Made by a program: the position numbers and the translations under genes. Shown here one piece after another: positions 1 through 12,700 of a stretch of 64,000 nucleotides of DNA; the stretch's first letter is position 1; every line of letters begins with the position of its first letter. A model generated the notes under the pieces. It did not search any database. It was given only the letters and a program-made list of their open reading frames with translations, and had not been told where the DNA came from. The stretch spans positions 203,193,408 through 203,257,407 of the forward strand of contig NC_133770.1 in the NCBI RefSeq assembly GCF_003597395.2, written 5' to 3'. This stretch comes from Chelonoidis abingdonii (taxonomy: Eukaryota; Chordata; Testudines; Testudinidae).

Positions 1-2060
1 CGTCGTCCCGCCCGCTCTTCTTCGTAACCTATTAGCATCTACCCACTCTTATGACTCTATAACTTACTAACGTCTGAGCATCAGAATGTCTGTCACTTCA
101 TCGATCAGCTTCAACATTCGCTTACAATCATAGTCTTTGGTACACTGCCAAATGCTCAACATGCTATTACGTCGCCTCCTCCTCCTGATTCTGTCCAACA
201 ACTTCTCAGATAATCGCTAATCCGGCGTCACGCTGATCTAGCTCGTTAATACTTCTGCTTACTAGCTAGCCAAATGTTCAGAGCATGCATTCCCGGTACA
301 GCTCTTATAACATCACACTCGTGCCCGTCCTCCGTCTACGCTACGGGGCTTACCCTACTCTCATCTTGACCCCAAACGAAGTCGCTATACCCACCCAGTC
401 TCGGACGACCGAGCACCGTGGTAGTATAACACCCACTGTCTGTCGCTCGAAGCCGTATGCCGCCGGTCGATCCCACTACTTATATCTAACCGTCAGTTTC
501 TCACGGCCATGGTTATTTCTCGTCTAGCGCGCTTCCATTCAGAACGTAGGTAGCTAAGGCTGTCCTTAGTACCTCAATTCTATACTGAAACGACTTATAA
601 TGATCTATTGCCCGTGCTGCAGATCTACATACAGCATTCCGACAGGCCATCGCACACAGCACGTCTAGCAATCTCTCCCGCTGTCCACCAAATGTCGTGA
701 TCTATCACCCAGCCGTAACTTAGCACGCCCCTTCTCGCTCTACTCGAACACCGATAGACCACGCTATGTCACTATAGCTGCGCGAAGCACTCAGCTCAAC
801 TCGATGCGATACCCTCTAACTCAGTCGCCCCGTCTCTCCGTCTCTACATGGACTCTCCCCTAATCATTCTACTTAGCGCTCTCACACAAGGCATACCTGC
901 TTGCTCATACACACTTTCTCGCCTCCTTTACGCCGTAAGACCCTCCACCCATTGTCATATATGACATGGATCGGATTCACGTATGCGTCTACTCACCTCA
1001 TCTAATCAATCGTCTCTATTGACCGCAGCGTGGTCTCTCTCCCGACTACAGCAGTCCTACCTTACAGAAATACCTGCCTATGCACCCATGTATCGCCGCA
1101 GCACCACAGCGTACCTCCGTCTGCCCCTCGCTACACCACAGCCACATATGAGCGAGATCCCGGCCTCACACCTCCTCCTCCAGCTGCCCTCCACACATTC
1201 CATGTGGCTCCTTCCGTTTATCTGCGTGAGTACGAGTCCTGCTTCACTTATAATCTGGTCTACACCTCATTAACCCAACAACGCTGACATGTTTAGACAA
1301 CACTGCTAACCATACGACGACGGTTCGTACGTGCCACTCTATCCACAATGCGACCGTAGCGTTGAACCTACCAGTGTTTTAATGCCCTAAGAAGTAGTCG
1401 TCCTCCACTCTGCTTACTTCACTTCTTCCGTGCTCATAGTGTTTACTGTAGGAAGAAGGGAGCGTACCGACCACGTAACTATTCACCTCATCCCCATACT
1501 CCAAGTCTGTTCTCTTCTTCCCTGGGGCTAGCTCCCCCCGACGTTGAGTGAGCATGTTGCTTAGAGGACATCTATACTCATACAGCACGATCAGTTTGGC
1601 TGCCTCTATTCGAGCGGTTCTGCTTTGTGCTGCGCAAAACATCTGTATTTGCCGCACGTGTCTGTCGATATAGCATTAGCGCCAACGTTAACAAACGCCC
1701 TCGGTTATCGCGAGACTTCTATCCGCCTCCACAGTCCCGGACAGGCAAGCTTGCTCTTCCCGCTGGCGTGCTCCTGGAGCTTCGCTCATGAGCTCAGTAT
1801 TCGAGTACTAGTCACCTCGACTATCAGGCATGATCTTCCCGATTGGCATCCGACCCTATTACCCCTCATGAGAATTTACCCTTCACTGGTGTCCTCAGAC
1901 ATGGGCCCGTAACTGTTGTCCCAACGAGGACCTTATCCCTGGTCCACATCAGGCCCGTAAGCGCTCAGGAATTACCTCGACCACTGAATATCGTTATGGG
2001 GCCCTGTGAGCATGATGCCAATTGGCTGTGCTTGTTCCCCGTGGTGCTCTCCCATGGGGT
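1..2060. other. Unassigned pyrimidine-rich, random-looking sequence
   Basis: No gene, repeat or transposon is recognisable on either strand. C clearly exceeds G on the plus strand. CpG is frequent: 14 in the first four 60-base lines, close to random expectation, whereas the rest of the window is CpG-poor outside GC-rich repeats. Long homopolymers and AT-rich runs are nearly absent. Open frames of 60-95 codons occur but have no protein-like character. It may be low-quality or chimeric sequence at a contig end, or an unusual CpG-rich region; the sequence alone does not decide. Confidence 0.5.
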
Positions 2061-2824
2061 ATAAATCTGACCACAAGGCACCCTAAAGTGCCTCGACTCC
2101 TAATCATTGTGAGCTTCTCCCATCTCCTTCACTCTCCCCCGCGCACCAACCCCCCGATTCCGGGATAGCCCCCTGCCTTACGAGCAGACCGACTTGGTTC
2201 CTACCGCTGGGCCCCAAGGCGATATATTGGATCATTGGGCCCTCAGTCCTTCCTTCCACTACCCAGGCTCCCTAATCTAGATCCAGGCGCTGCTTAAGCT
2301 TGCCCAACCTGAGTGTTGCCCTATGCCCCTTGGATTGTACTCTGATGGGCACATCGCTTCTCCGAGACCACGGTGCACACTGCTGATGTGCTTACCTGTA
2401 CAGCCTCAGAGTTTTATAAACCCTTAGACTGCCTTTCCAGTCGCACTCGAGCACGCATACGGCACCGCAACGCGAGGCACGGTCCTGTTGGGGCTCTCAC
2501 ATCTTGCCCAGGACTCACCCGTATAAACACCGTGTGCTCATCTCCTCCTGGAGGGAGTGGACTCAACGGCTACTGTCTTGCGTGTCCATCTGGGATGGGG
2601 AGAGAAGGACGGCCCAACCGGACTGCATGAGAGTAAATATTGGGCCAGAATTTACAGATGGGGCACACTCGCACTGCACCAGAATCAGCTAGCATCCATG
2701 GGTTTTGTTATTCATGTCCTTTCACTACAGGTGCTGACAGTAACCCTCTTCTTCACAGACTGGAGTCTACGAACTCTCGAGAATTATCAAGTGTGACATC
2801 CAGTCCCGGTTAACATTATTTATC
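2061..2824. other. Unassigned stretch before ERV remnant
   Basis: No motif recognised. Composition moves gradually from the random-looking start towards the CpG-poorer ERV-like sequence downstream. It could be the 5' part of the same decayed provirus (leader or early gag), but no primer-binding site or conserved protein motif is visible. The 60-85 codon frames here are not supported by any recognisable domain. Confidence 0.3.
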
Positions 2825-3064
2825 TTGCAGGCAACTCACTTGTCACCTGGGCTCCAGAAGAGGGGGGCACCTGCGCTGCCCGGTGCACCTACGATCAGCT
2901 TTGAGCTGACCGAGGGAGACAAACATCGAGTGGATCTAGGGCAGCAGTGCAACCAGCTTGTCACAGGGTGTCTGCACGCTGTCCAACAAGGCACGGAGTC
3001 ACTAACAGACTATGCTTATGCTCATGAGGTGCTTATAAACACTGAGACTTTAGGCGCTCGGTAA
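2825..3064 (+). pseudogene. Gag-like fragment of an endogenous retrovirus
   Basis: This 79-codon open stretch ends in a segment reading QQGTESLTDYAYAHEV. It resembles the capsid region of retroviral and LTR-retrotransposon Gag proteins, where a Q-x-G-E/T-S-x-x-x-Y pattern leads into a helical segment. No start codon context or zinc knuckle follows and the frame stops at 3,062-3,064. An integrase-like fragment lies about 200 bp downstream, so most of pro-pol must be missing between them. The Gag assignment is a resemblance by eye; the fragment is certainly non-functional. Confidence 0.35.
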
Positions 3065-3199
3065 AACCTGGCAGATGGACCTGCATTGGCCCCCTCCTGG
3101 GCAAAACAGCTATCCAAAGGGGCTGTATAGATTGACCTAGGATCGACGTCAGCTAATGGTTTCTCCCCTCAAGGGCGACTGCCTACTGCACCAGACTGT

Positions 3200-3463
3200 T
3201 TCTTAGCCTTCTCCAGGTATTGCTGCCTGGGGGCACCTGAAGAGATCCAGACGATGGAGGGCCACGTATCACCAGTCAGCTATAGACCCAGATGGTGCCC
3301 AGTGGGGGTGCATCATTTCAACACCCCTGCCTTATATCACCCCCAAGGCAACGGAGTCGTGGAGAGACGAATACGGAATGCTAAGACCCAGATTCGGGCC
3401 ATTACTTGGCACCCTGTTACAAGGGATGGGACCGGGTCCGCCTCAAGCCTCATGTTCCCTTAA
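3200..3463 (+). pseudogene. Retroviral integrase fragment (end of catalytic core)
   Basis: The frame at 3,254-3,463 contains YHPQGNGVVERRIRNAKTQI. The segment P-Y-H-P-Q-(S/G)-N-G-x-V-E-R is the conserved end of the retroviral integrase core, and its glutamate is the last residue of the catalytic D,D35E triad. The upstream D residues are not in a readable frame, so only the tail of the core survives. A run reading 'AAWGHL' just upstream, in another frame, may be a trace of the region between RNase H and integrase. Together with the Gag-like piece upstream and the Env-like piece downstream, it marks a decayed plus-strand provirus. It cannot be functional. Confidence 0.6.
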
Positions 3464-4442
3464 TGCAGCATACAGCCGATGGCAGAGATCGCTCCTAACC
3501 GCGGAACCTTTGGAACCTGCCTATAGTATTGTCTCAGCCAGTGTGGGTCTCTATTCCGATGTCCAGGAACCTGCACTCACTAGCAGCCACCATCATCAAC
3601 ACCTGGCGGTTCACCTAACACTATCATATTCAAATAGATGGACGGGTCAACGCATGACGTCGATCCACCACAGACTGGCTTAGTGCTTCGGATCATAACA
3701 GGCCCTAGATGGCCACTTTTCTTTTATGTCTTCATAGGATACAGTCACACGAATACTGTGGCCGCCCCGCCTCGAAAAAACCCTGGTTGGAGCTACGCCC
3801 TACAGAAGGTCTCATTGGGAACCTGTCAGATGTCCCCCCCATCACACGATTGATTTGCCCTGTACAAGACCAGAGGCCCTCAGAGGAGGTTCCCCTTCCT
3901 CTGGAAGTTCCTCCCCTCACGAACCTCACTCCACAGCATCCAGCTTCAGCCTGCCAACAACACAGACTGGGTTCATCGCCTCTGTCGCGTGCAACACACC
4001 AGCGACGACCAAAGACCAACTCATGTCGCCCCTGTTCGGTGACAGGACCACTCCCAGCAGCCCCTGCATCATGGTTCTTTGGCTTCTCAATCCCACACCA
4101 TGCGCGCGTATCCAATTGCATCCAGTGGCTCAATCGACCTCGTCCTAACCCGAACCCAAGAGAGGGAAGCTCAAGATTACGCCACTAAGTTTCACCAGGT
4201 TATCTAATACCATCGTTCTCAAAAGTCCAGTGTTTAACTCCACCCCATATTATCCACAGCTCGAACCATGTAGGACTGAGGTCAGAACGCGCCCTTCGAT
4301 CCAGACCCACCTACAGAAGACTTGGCACCTTGGAGACTTCGACCCTCAGACTTTAAGGGGACATGTGCCTGGGCCTTCAGCCTGGTGGGACAACGTCCGC
4401 AGCTGTGGCTGACCAACTATCCTCCTTCGCTATCCAGATCAA
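3464..4442 (+). other. Decayed interior of the ERV, unassigned
   Basis: This stretch lies between the integrase fragment and the Env-like anchor, so by position it should hold the end of pol and most of env. The longest open stretch (3,709-4,188) is proline- and serine-rich and shows no recognisable Env surface motif. Frameshifts and stops are frequent on both strands. I infer retroviral origin only from position. Confidence 0.35.
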
Positions 4443-4694
4443 CGAAAGCGTAAGCAGGGATTTCGGTGGCAAGATATCAGTGGGTCCAGCTGGACTGGGT
4501 CCTGGGGCTCAGTCCATCAAGCGTGGCTTATTACTGTTGCTGTGTTCTTGTACCTTTTTGTTGGGATAGCAGTGGTTCGAGCAGACTACATTCGTAAGGT
4601 GTGTCAGCCCTGCCTCTTTGCAGGTGAGGTATTCCTCCATCCCTTGGACAGCAGCAAACCACCACCTCAATACTATCGAAGCGATGACTTGTAA
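4443..4694 (+). pseudogene. Env transmembrane-subunit C-terminus (ERV remnant)
   Basis: An open frame without an ATG runs to a TAA at 4,692-4,694. It has a Trp-rich membrane-proximal stretch (SSWTGSWGS), a roughly 20-residue hydrophobic helix (AWLITVAVFLYLFVGIAVV), and a short basic/cysteine tail (RADYIRKVCQPC) ending in a proline/tyrosine-rich segment. This order of Trp-rich stretch, anchor and short cytoplasmic tail is typical of the C-terminus of retroviral Env TM subunits. It lies where env should be, after integrase. Only the C-terminus is readable. A different single-pass membrane protein is possible but unlikely in this context. Confidence 0.5.
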
Positions 4695-6590
4695 AACCCT
4701 TTTTTTTCTTCTCCTTCCTTTTTTTTGGTCTTTGCATGGGAACATCCCCCTCCACAAGCCGTTCGGGTCGGCCAGGGGCCGAATGTCTGTTCAGCTATCC
4801 TCCTCTATTCCATTTTGGTCTCTACAGCTTGTCCCCCATACTCCATTTGTTTTTGTTCTCCGATGGCCTCCCTCCCTGGCTGTTAAGTTGTTTAGCAGGG
4901 CCACTGCCTTTCTCAAAGGAGGGTCCCTTAAGTCTTGTTTTACAGACCATTATTGCCTTCTCAAGGGGATGGCACTTGTGCTAAGTCGGGAGCCACTGCC
5001 CCTGTTTTCAAAGGGTTTAGTCCTTTATCACCCTGGTTAAACTCTGGCTCCCGTGTAGGTGGACAAGTACAGTTGCAAGGCCTATCTGTGTTTTTAAGGT
5101 CCTGGCATGTAGTCATAGTGCTCATTGTGCTTCTGACAGTCACCTATTGAACAGGACTCTGCTAGACAGTGTCTCCTGTGCTCACTGGCCGTTTTTTTCT
5201 TTTTCTTTTCCTGTGCCCTTCTGCCTCTGACAATTCCAAAAGTACACTGGTTGGCGAAACTGCTTAAGTTTGCCTAAAACCAGAATTTTCTGATCCAGAC
5301 CTGCAGGATAAGATATCTGGCATTTGCTCCGCTGGTCTGATCAAGCCATGGCCTTCTGGCGGGTCCTTCTCTGCTCTCATTTTATTTTTGAGCGTCACCC
5401 CGCTTTTGTTGAACCCACCCCACCAAAGCACCAAATTGCTGCCTGAGAGATCTCTCCGTGATTATTGAGACTGTACCAGCTCTGAGATTTTTGCTTGCCT
5501 TTTTTTACCTCTGCTGTTCCTTGGGCTGGTGGAAGAATCACTCCTTCCTGTACAATTCTGTGAAATCTCTCATATATTCTTATTTATTATCTAGCCTGCC
5601 TTCCGCCTCTTTCAGCACCCAGGCAACGACTCCAGCAATACGCTTTAACACCCCCGTTAGAGCGTTGGCTTAATTACTTGTTTCGCGTGAGAGTTTAGTT
5701 CTCTAGTACAAATGTGAATGCCTCATTCTGTAGTTACGTTTAACTTCGTCGGTTACTGACTAGCACACTATTGATGTAGTCCTTGGTTCATGGTGCACTA
5801 GAAGAACGATTTTGCCAGTGTTCTGACTATAGCGGGTTGGTAAGAGTCTTGCTTCCTGCTCTGGCCCACCGAGCTCTCCCCATCACACCCTCCATATCCT
5901 CCTCGCAGTCTCTCTGACTGTTAAACCCTGCAGCCTAGCCTGCCCGTCTGTCTCCTGAAGTCTTACAATCTCCCTCTGCTTCTCTTCGTTTAAAACTGCA
6001 GGCCTGCCTTGCTCCTTCCTCTCTGCTGCTTCGAAACCTGGCAGCTCCTGCCCCTTGTTCACCTGACAGCCTCTCTCCTCATCTCGTCTCTCTCCTTTTT
6101 CAAATCCTCTGCCTCCACATCCTCTCCTATAACACACACCGAAACCTCCAATTGCTATTACTGAAGTCTATGCTAATAACCCTATTGGTTACCTTTCTCT
6201 CTCTAACAACTCCACTATTTACTATTCTTATACCACTGAACCAATTTTTTACCTAGAGTTGGTTCACTGTACCACATTTTCCATAACTGTTAGTTGGCTA
6301 TACTTGCTGCTGTGACACTACCTTTTACTAGAATTGTTAGCTACTTGTTACATTTATACTTGCAGCTGTTAATTGGTTTACCAACTGATTGGTACCCACT
6401 TATTGGTTATCCACTATTGGAAACCCCTATACTATTTGCTAAGAAGAAACCCCTCCCCAATTGTCTACCTTAACAAACCCCATACCCCTCACTATTGAAT
6501 TTTCCCTGTTTTTTGCATTTTCTTAATAAAGTTTATTTTGCACCCCACCTGTGTGGTAATTGCTCCCCAAGATCCCATATACCTGCTGGC
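4695..6590 (+). mobile_element. Probable 3' LTR region of the ERV
   Basis: It directly follows the Env-like stop codon and a pyrimidine-rich run (4,696-4,730). Five ATTGG (inverted CCAAT) boxes cluster at 6,184, 6,372, 6,388, 6,402 and 6,416. They are followed by AATAAA at 6,525-6,530 and a T-rich/GT stretch, the order expected for U3, R and U5. The left LTR boundary and target duplication were not found, so the LTR may start anywhere from 4,695 to about 5,700. No TATA box stands out. The class is not determined. Confidence 0.4.
6525..6530 (+). promoter_or_regulatory. AATAAA polyadenylation signal
   Basis: AATAAA is followed within 40 bases by GT-rich sequence (ctgtgtggtaattg), as in an LTR R/U5 region. 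It is likely the polyadenylation signal of the adjacent LTR. Confidence 0.4.
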
Positions 6591-6829
6591 AGGGACAGAA
6601 TAAAACTACCACTTTAACAAGCTAAAACAAAAAATAACCTAATGCATTTCCTTGCCCTCTTTACAGTTTCGTGGTTTTAGTTGAATTATTCCAGGTATGT
6701 TTTTTGGGAGGTAGTGTACCTGCTGGCTTTTCCTGCTGTCCAGAGAGAACAATCCACAGAACAACAAAACAAATCCTTGTCTCCTCCAAATTTGAAAGTA
6801 TCATTGGTCCTTCTTTTTAGGTGCCAACT

Positions 6830-7016
6830 AGGTTATTTGAAAGCATTGGCCTGCTAAACCCAGGGTTGTGAGTTCAATCCTTGAGGGGGCCACTTAGGGA
6901 TCTGGGGCAAAACTTGGTCCTGCTAGTGAAGGTGGAGGGGCTGGCCTTGATGACCTTTCAAGGTCCCTTCCAGTTCTAGGAGATTGGTATATCTCCAATT
7001 ATTATTATTTATTATA
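6830..7016 (+). mobile_element. tRNA-derived SINE, 5'-truncated (turtle polIII/Cry-like)
   Basis: It matches the two other copies at 7,319 and 9,545: GCATTGGCCTGCTAAACCC, a B-box-like GTGAGTTCAATCC (6,868-6,880), then a body with GGTCCCTTCCAGTTCTAGG. The A-box head is missing, so the copy is 5'-truncated. The tail is an ATT-rich simple repeat (6,998-7,016). SINEs of this type carry a tRNA-like head and share their 3' tail with CR1 LINEs, which mobilise them. Confidence 0.7.
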
Positions 7017-7318
7017 ACTGCTTAACCCTTTACAGGTAAGGCAATCTAGTACAGCTGCCAAGCATACATAAAGGTTGCTATCTTTCCCCCTATATTCATG
7101 ACAAGGTATTTCATAAACTGGGGTGGGAGGTCGGGGGGAAGGAAAGGGATGCAAAACAACCTACCTCTAAAGGTGGTAGTCTGCTTTAAACACATCTAAA
7201 AAATACAAGTATCTAAAATAAAATGGTCTAACCTGTAAAATTTAAGAAGTGTTCTGTTTTAGTAATATTTCAATGAACAATTAATGTCAAAATATACTAT
7301 CTCAATATATGTAAAATG

Positions 7319-7502
7319 AAATAGCTCACTGGTTTGAGCATTGGCCTGCTAAACCCAGGGTTGTGAGTTCAATCCTTGAGTGGGTAACTTAAGGATATGG
7401 GGCAAAAAATCAGTACTTGGTCCTGTTACCAAAGGCAGGGGGCTGGATTCAATGACCCTTTGGGGTCCCTTCCAGTTCTAGGAGATAGGTATTTCTCCAT
7501 TG
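7319..7502 (+). mobile_element. tRNA-derived SINE (turtle polIII/Cry-like)
   Basis: It has an A-box-like TAGCTCACTGG (7,322-7,332), then GCATTGGCCTGCTAAACCC and a B-box-like GAGTTCAATCC (7,365-7,375). These are the internal RNA polymerase III promoter elements of a tRNA-derived head. The body ends in GGGGTCCCTTCCAGTTCTAGG. It is in the same orientation as its neighbour at 6,830. It is a retroposed copy, not a tRNA gene. Confidence 0.8.
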
Positions 7503-9544
7503 TTAAAGTACCTACCATTGGCTATGCTTGATGCAACACATCCAAATTTACTTTATTTTATTTAATTGTATCAAAATGCAAGTAGTTATACCAATAAAAC
7601 TTGAATTATACAAATTCACATTGGCTTTGGCATTATTTTTAGATATTAATGTGTAATAAATATTATCAAAATGTATTTTTTGTTTAGTCTTTGGTTCATT
7701 AATGTCCAATCCTAGATGGAATTGTTAGAATTAGGTTTTCAGAATCAATAATTGTAAATTCAAAACAACAACAAAAAATATTTCTCACAAATCCTCTACA
7801 ACAGTCCATTAAAATTTCCTCCTTTAAAGAAAACATTTCTGACAGTGTACTCATTCACTACGTTATTGACAATAGGCAAAACCAAACAGGGCAAAACCAC
7901 CACAGAAATAAATTCATTAAAAAACTTGGGCAAATTTTCCTAACACTTCTTCTGCCCCTAAAATACTCCTAATTCCAGCTGGCGGAAAACAAAACTAGAG
8001 AGACAAAAGTTAGACCATATGTACCATGGGCGAATAATATAATGTAAAGCTTCTGTGGGAAAAGACTTGGAGATAGTGATGGTAAGTACTGCAGCAGAAT
8101 TGCTAGTCCCAGAAATGTACTATTGGAAAAAGAACCTGTAAAAGCTCAGGACTGTGGTGTATAGTGATGACCATGAGGCAATATGGTGTATAAACACTGA
8201 GTAAATAATGATTTATTATATTGCAAAAGTCAAGAACAATATTGATCCAAACCAATGTAGAACAAGGTAATCGGGGGAAGAGGCATGTCAAATTACATTA
8301 GTATCTTATCTCCAGTAGCTAAATATCGTTATCCTCATATCCAATACTTTGTTGGTAGGCTTCAAATTAGTAAACTACAACTTACATTATCAAATAAATG
8401 GAAAAATTAAAATTACCTTTATAGTTAATTCTACTTTCAAGGTAGAATTGTTTAGCCACAGTAAAATAGTTTTTATCAGCTTTTCCTTATAACGCCTTCC
8501 GTAATAGTCAATTCTGTAAAAGTCAATCTGTCTTTAAAAAAACAACAGCAGCAACAACAACAAAAATAAAATAAAAACACCCACCTGGAATCTCTGTGAT
8601 ATAACATTGGCAAACAAACATTAACAAAGTGAATTGTAACTCAGCCTGGAAGTACAATGTTAAGAAGGCATTGGCCAGAATTTGGGAAAAAAAATGGTTT
8701 CTTGTCTATCTGAATTTTATAAGAGCTCTATTCTTTAATCACATTAACCTGAAATACCAAAAAGACTCTGGGTTTAATTTCTTCTGAACTTCAACCATCT
8801 TCCTAGATTTATTGAAATTCTTCCTCTCAGGGTTATTATAGATGAAAGAAACATGTTCTTGCCTTTTCTTCAGACAGTTTTCAGAAATCTAAATGATATT
8901 TACAAGAGTATGCATTAATATTAACTTTTTGATCACTGCTGAAATTACAGCATGACATTTATTCTAATTCTTTACTGTGCCACCAGTTAGACTTTCACAG
9001 GAGAAATATTGTTATTGGCAAGGTAAATGAATTACTCTGAAAACTATTTCTGTTCAAAAGATTAAATCAGATTATAGGCTTCCTTTCTGGGTACAAAATA
9101 AAGGATAATATCTATAAATGTATTCACTAAAACCATAAATATTAACCTCTGACTTTTAAATTAAACTTCACGTATGCCATTCTTCCCAAGAAGCACTGAC
9201 TCTTTCTATTCATTGGATGTGAGCTTTCTTTTAACATATTTTTAATAGAAGAGAAAAACAGCTTTAGAATAATCATAGTGGAGTAATTTTGCACTTCTAA
9301 AGGGGCTTTGGAAGCAGTTTTGAAACACTGAGAGGGGTTTTGAAACACTGAGAGCAGTTTTGAAACACTCAGTGCTGTCCCAATTCAGCTCCCAATTAAG
9401 TCAATGGTAAAATTCCTGTTAACTTTAATAAGAATGGAGTTAGACCAGTGCTGAGTGGTTTTGAAAATCCCATCTAAATTAAGACTCAAATGGATGTTAC
9501 ACCCATTTTATGAATGGGTAAACTAAAGCATAGAAAAACTGTAT
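7503..9544. other. AT-rich sequence, nothing recognised
   Basis: AT-rich, CpG-poor sequence typical of vertebrate intergenic or intronic DNA. There is a short CAA/CAG-type A-rich run near 8,535-8,575 and a triple GTTTTGAAACACT repeat at 9,316-9,369. No exon, RNA gene or transposon could be supported. Confidence 0.5.
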
Positions 9545-9717
9545 GGGGGTAGGCATAGCTCAGTGGTTTGAGTATTAGCCTGCTAAAGGGTTGTGAGTTT
9601 AATCCTTCAAGGGCGCATTTACGGATCTAAAGCAAAAATCTGCCTGTGGATTAGTCTCCCTTTGAGCAGGGGGTTGGACTACATGAGGTCCCTTCCAAGA
9701 CTGATATTCTATGAATG
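9545..9717 (+). mobile_element. tRNA-derived SINE (turtle polIII/Cry-like)
   Basis: It has an A-box-like TAGCTCAGTGG (9,556-9,566), a B-box-like GAGTTTAATCC (9,595-9,605), a body ending GGTCCCTTCC, and a tail ATATTCTATGAATG. The tail resembles the 8-bp 3'-terminal repeat of CR1 LINEs, consistent with CR1-driven retroposition. A 7-bp internal deletion removes part of the CTAAACCCAGGG segment present in the other two copies. Confidence 0.8.
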
Positions 9718-12700
9718 GTGATTTGCCACTAAGCACTTTGGCTTTAAGTCCTTTCCTTGAAGCTCAAAAGAGCATTGAAACATTTTTCTGAAATACTATA
9801 GCAGGGAATATCCATAGGCCCAAATCAGATTATTACCCCATTGTTCATATTTTAGGGGGAGATTTTCAAAAGTACCAGTAGGAGTCAGGCATCCAATTTC
9901 TAATGACTTTCCCTGAGAATTGGGCACCTAATTCCTCACACTCTGTCAAGACATAAACAGGAGGGCAAGACAAATAGAAATGGAGGGGCATGAGGATGAT
10001 GAGGTAACAGTGAACCAAGCCAGTGTTGCACAATAAACAGTAATTATTACTCACTACCAGCAAAACAAGGAAAATTCAGAGATGGGCATATACTAAAAAG
10101 GGTTGCAGTGCTCACAATCGAGAATGTATGCCTACCCATGAAGATTTTGTAAACAGGCAACCTGACCCACTTGTTATTCAACAAGTACTAGATATTTTTC
10201 CTTACCATCCTTCTGTGGTTGTAAATGTTGGGCTGTGATGGGATAGGCACAAGGGGGCCACATTCTCTATGCTTTATAGTACTTTCAGTAATATATTAGC
10301 TCTGGATATTTTAAGTTTTTTCCATGGAGAACGAAGTGACAGAAGTCCTTAAATGTTCCTGAAACAACATCACTACTTCTTTTCCTCAGGTCTTCAAAAC
10401 AATAAAATATTGAAAGTGATGTGTGTTTAAGAATGGGTTGTTCTGTATTCTAGATTTACTGTCAACCAGTTTTCAAGTTCAAAGGTTGAAAATGACCTTG
10501 GATAAATCTACTTTGATGAGGGGAAAAGGTCCTTCACTTCAATCAGAAGTTATCACCATCAGGATTTTGACTGAAAATTTTCCCACTGAAAAATGGAATT
10601 TCATTGAAGGTTAATTTTTTCATGTGAAAATGACAGTTTTGATTTTTTTTCAATGGGAAATTTTGGAACAAACATTTTTCATTTAACTTGTTTCTCCACT
10701 CTGCCCCTTTCCCCACAACATATATTTTGTTTTTTTACTTTACATTTTCTACTCTAATGCTACAAAACTTCTCTACCTTTGGAAAGGTTAGAATGGAAAA
10801 AGGAAACTGTAAATCACTTAATTGCAAAGTTAAGTACAGTAATAACTGATATGAGTGAAAGTGAGAGCACTTATGTGAGGAACTGATCAGAGTGGCATAG
10901 TTGCAATCTAGTCCTTATTTAAAAGATGTGGGCAAAACATAATTTTAATTAATAAAAACCCTAACTTATTTTTCATTAATTTCATTTTCCTTTGATTTTT
11001 TTCTAAATAGGTATACATTTAATATATTAATATAAAAACTGAAGTGATCATGTATGATTACTGTTTTTGTCTTAAGGTGTGTGTTTAAGTAAACAGAACT
11101 CTCATAGTTTACTTTTGTTATCTATGTGTAAAAAAGAAAGCAAAGAAAATGCATTACCAATGAAGATTATAATCAACATCTATGCTCCTCTTGCACAGTG
11201 GAATGCTCTACAATGAGGGTAAAGCTTGGGGGGTGGTCCAAGACTGTGGAATGGACTTCTCCAGGAACTAAGGACCACCACAAACCTCACTACCTTCCAC
11301 TCCAGATGCAATGTACATTTATTGCACCTGGGTTCTTTAAGATAAAAACATAGAAACATTATATTTTAAAAAATAAAACATAAAAATCCTACCAAAACAA
11401 GATATTCCTCTGCATGTGCTTCGCTCCCTGGGGAGAGGATGAGAGAACAAATGTGAGGTAGTTGTTTGTCATATTGCTTAATTCTGGAGGTATGCAGAAG
11501 CTACAGTGATGAGCGGGTTCTAAGAGTAGAATAGAAAACATTACTCCTGTACTGTAATCTTTCTTAGCTGACACTGTATACCTTCCTAGTCCTGCATTTT
11601 AAAAAAAAACCCAACAACAACAAAATAAAACACCTCATATAAGCAGACTTCAAAAGTTAGCAAGACTCTTTCATTTTCACTTCCTGCCACAGATAATTTG
11701 GTGGTACAGTATTGGTAGATAGCAACATAATTCATTCCCAGTCCACTTTAAACTAATTGAAAGTATGTACAATTTTCCTATCATTCTTCTCGGTAATACT
11801 GCCTGTGAGTCTCGTAAATGAACCATGAGCTTTGAAAAATAAAGTGTACCAGTATATGATTAAACTGTAATCCTTACACCACTAGATGTCCCTGTAAAAC
11901 AAACTTAGAAAAGAAACAAAAGATTTGCTATAGAAGGCCATGTAATTTGCAGAAATGGAGTACCAGTGGCAGAGCATCCAAGCAAAAATAATAATATTGG
12001 ATCGAGTGGAACCTTGCTATTTTTTTAGATAATTGCAATCACTAGAGACAGAACACTGAAATTTATCCATTATGCACCAAATATTATTATTCATTGGCAC
12101 AAATATAAGGTCCATGGCATATTATTGACAGCCTGCATCATTTAAGTGTCTGTGTAATATTTTCTCACGTGTCAAAATTGTATTGAAACCAGTCTGTAAT
12201 AATTATGTCTCTCACTAGCTCATCCAATAAACTTTGAACGAACTCAGTGTTATACATAGTAGGGTAAAGTTAAAGCAACAACAACAGCAGCTATGTAGTG
12301 GGAGGATGAAAGGACAATGATTCTAAATTAATTAAAACAAATATTAAAATCATAGTGACCCCATCTTCTTACTAACATAAACCAAAAGTTTTCCTCAAAG
12401 AACTGGCCCTATAAATTAATATTTTACAAAGGTTACATTTCTAAATTATGCTAATATAGAGCCAAGAAAACTTTTCTTAAATAAATTAGGGTTGTTTAAG
12501 GAGTTGAAATATGTCAAATGTCTGTAAAGTAATTTGGATGGTGGCATCTTGCAGGGTTGCTCATGTGTTTGAGGAGGAGCTAGAAAATTGATCTGTAACA
12601 ATTATTTTTTTGTCTCCCTTGGGTACTGTACTGAGTTTTGAAATCACTAAATAAAACCAAACATTTTAGTTGTCTGCATAATGTAGGCACAGTCAATCTT

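Noticed and set aside
285..2630. Open frames of 60-95 codons in the first 2.6 kb
   Set aside because: Random-length frames in composition-biased sequence without motifs.
7322..7375. tRNA gene
   Set aside because: A and B boxes are present, but the rest does not fold as a cloverleaf and continues into a SINE body; two other copies occur nearby.
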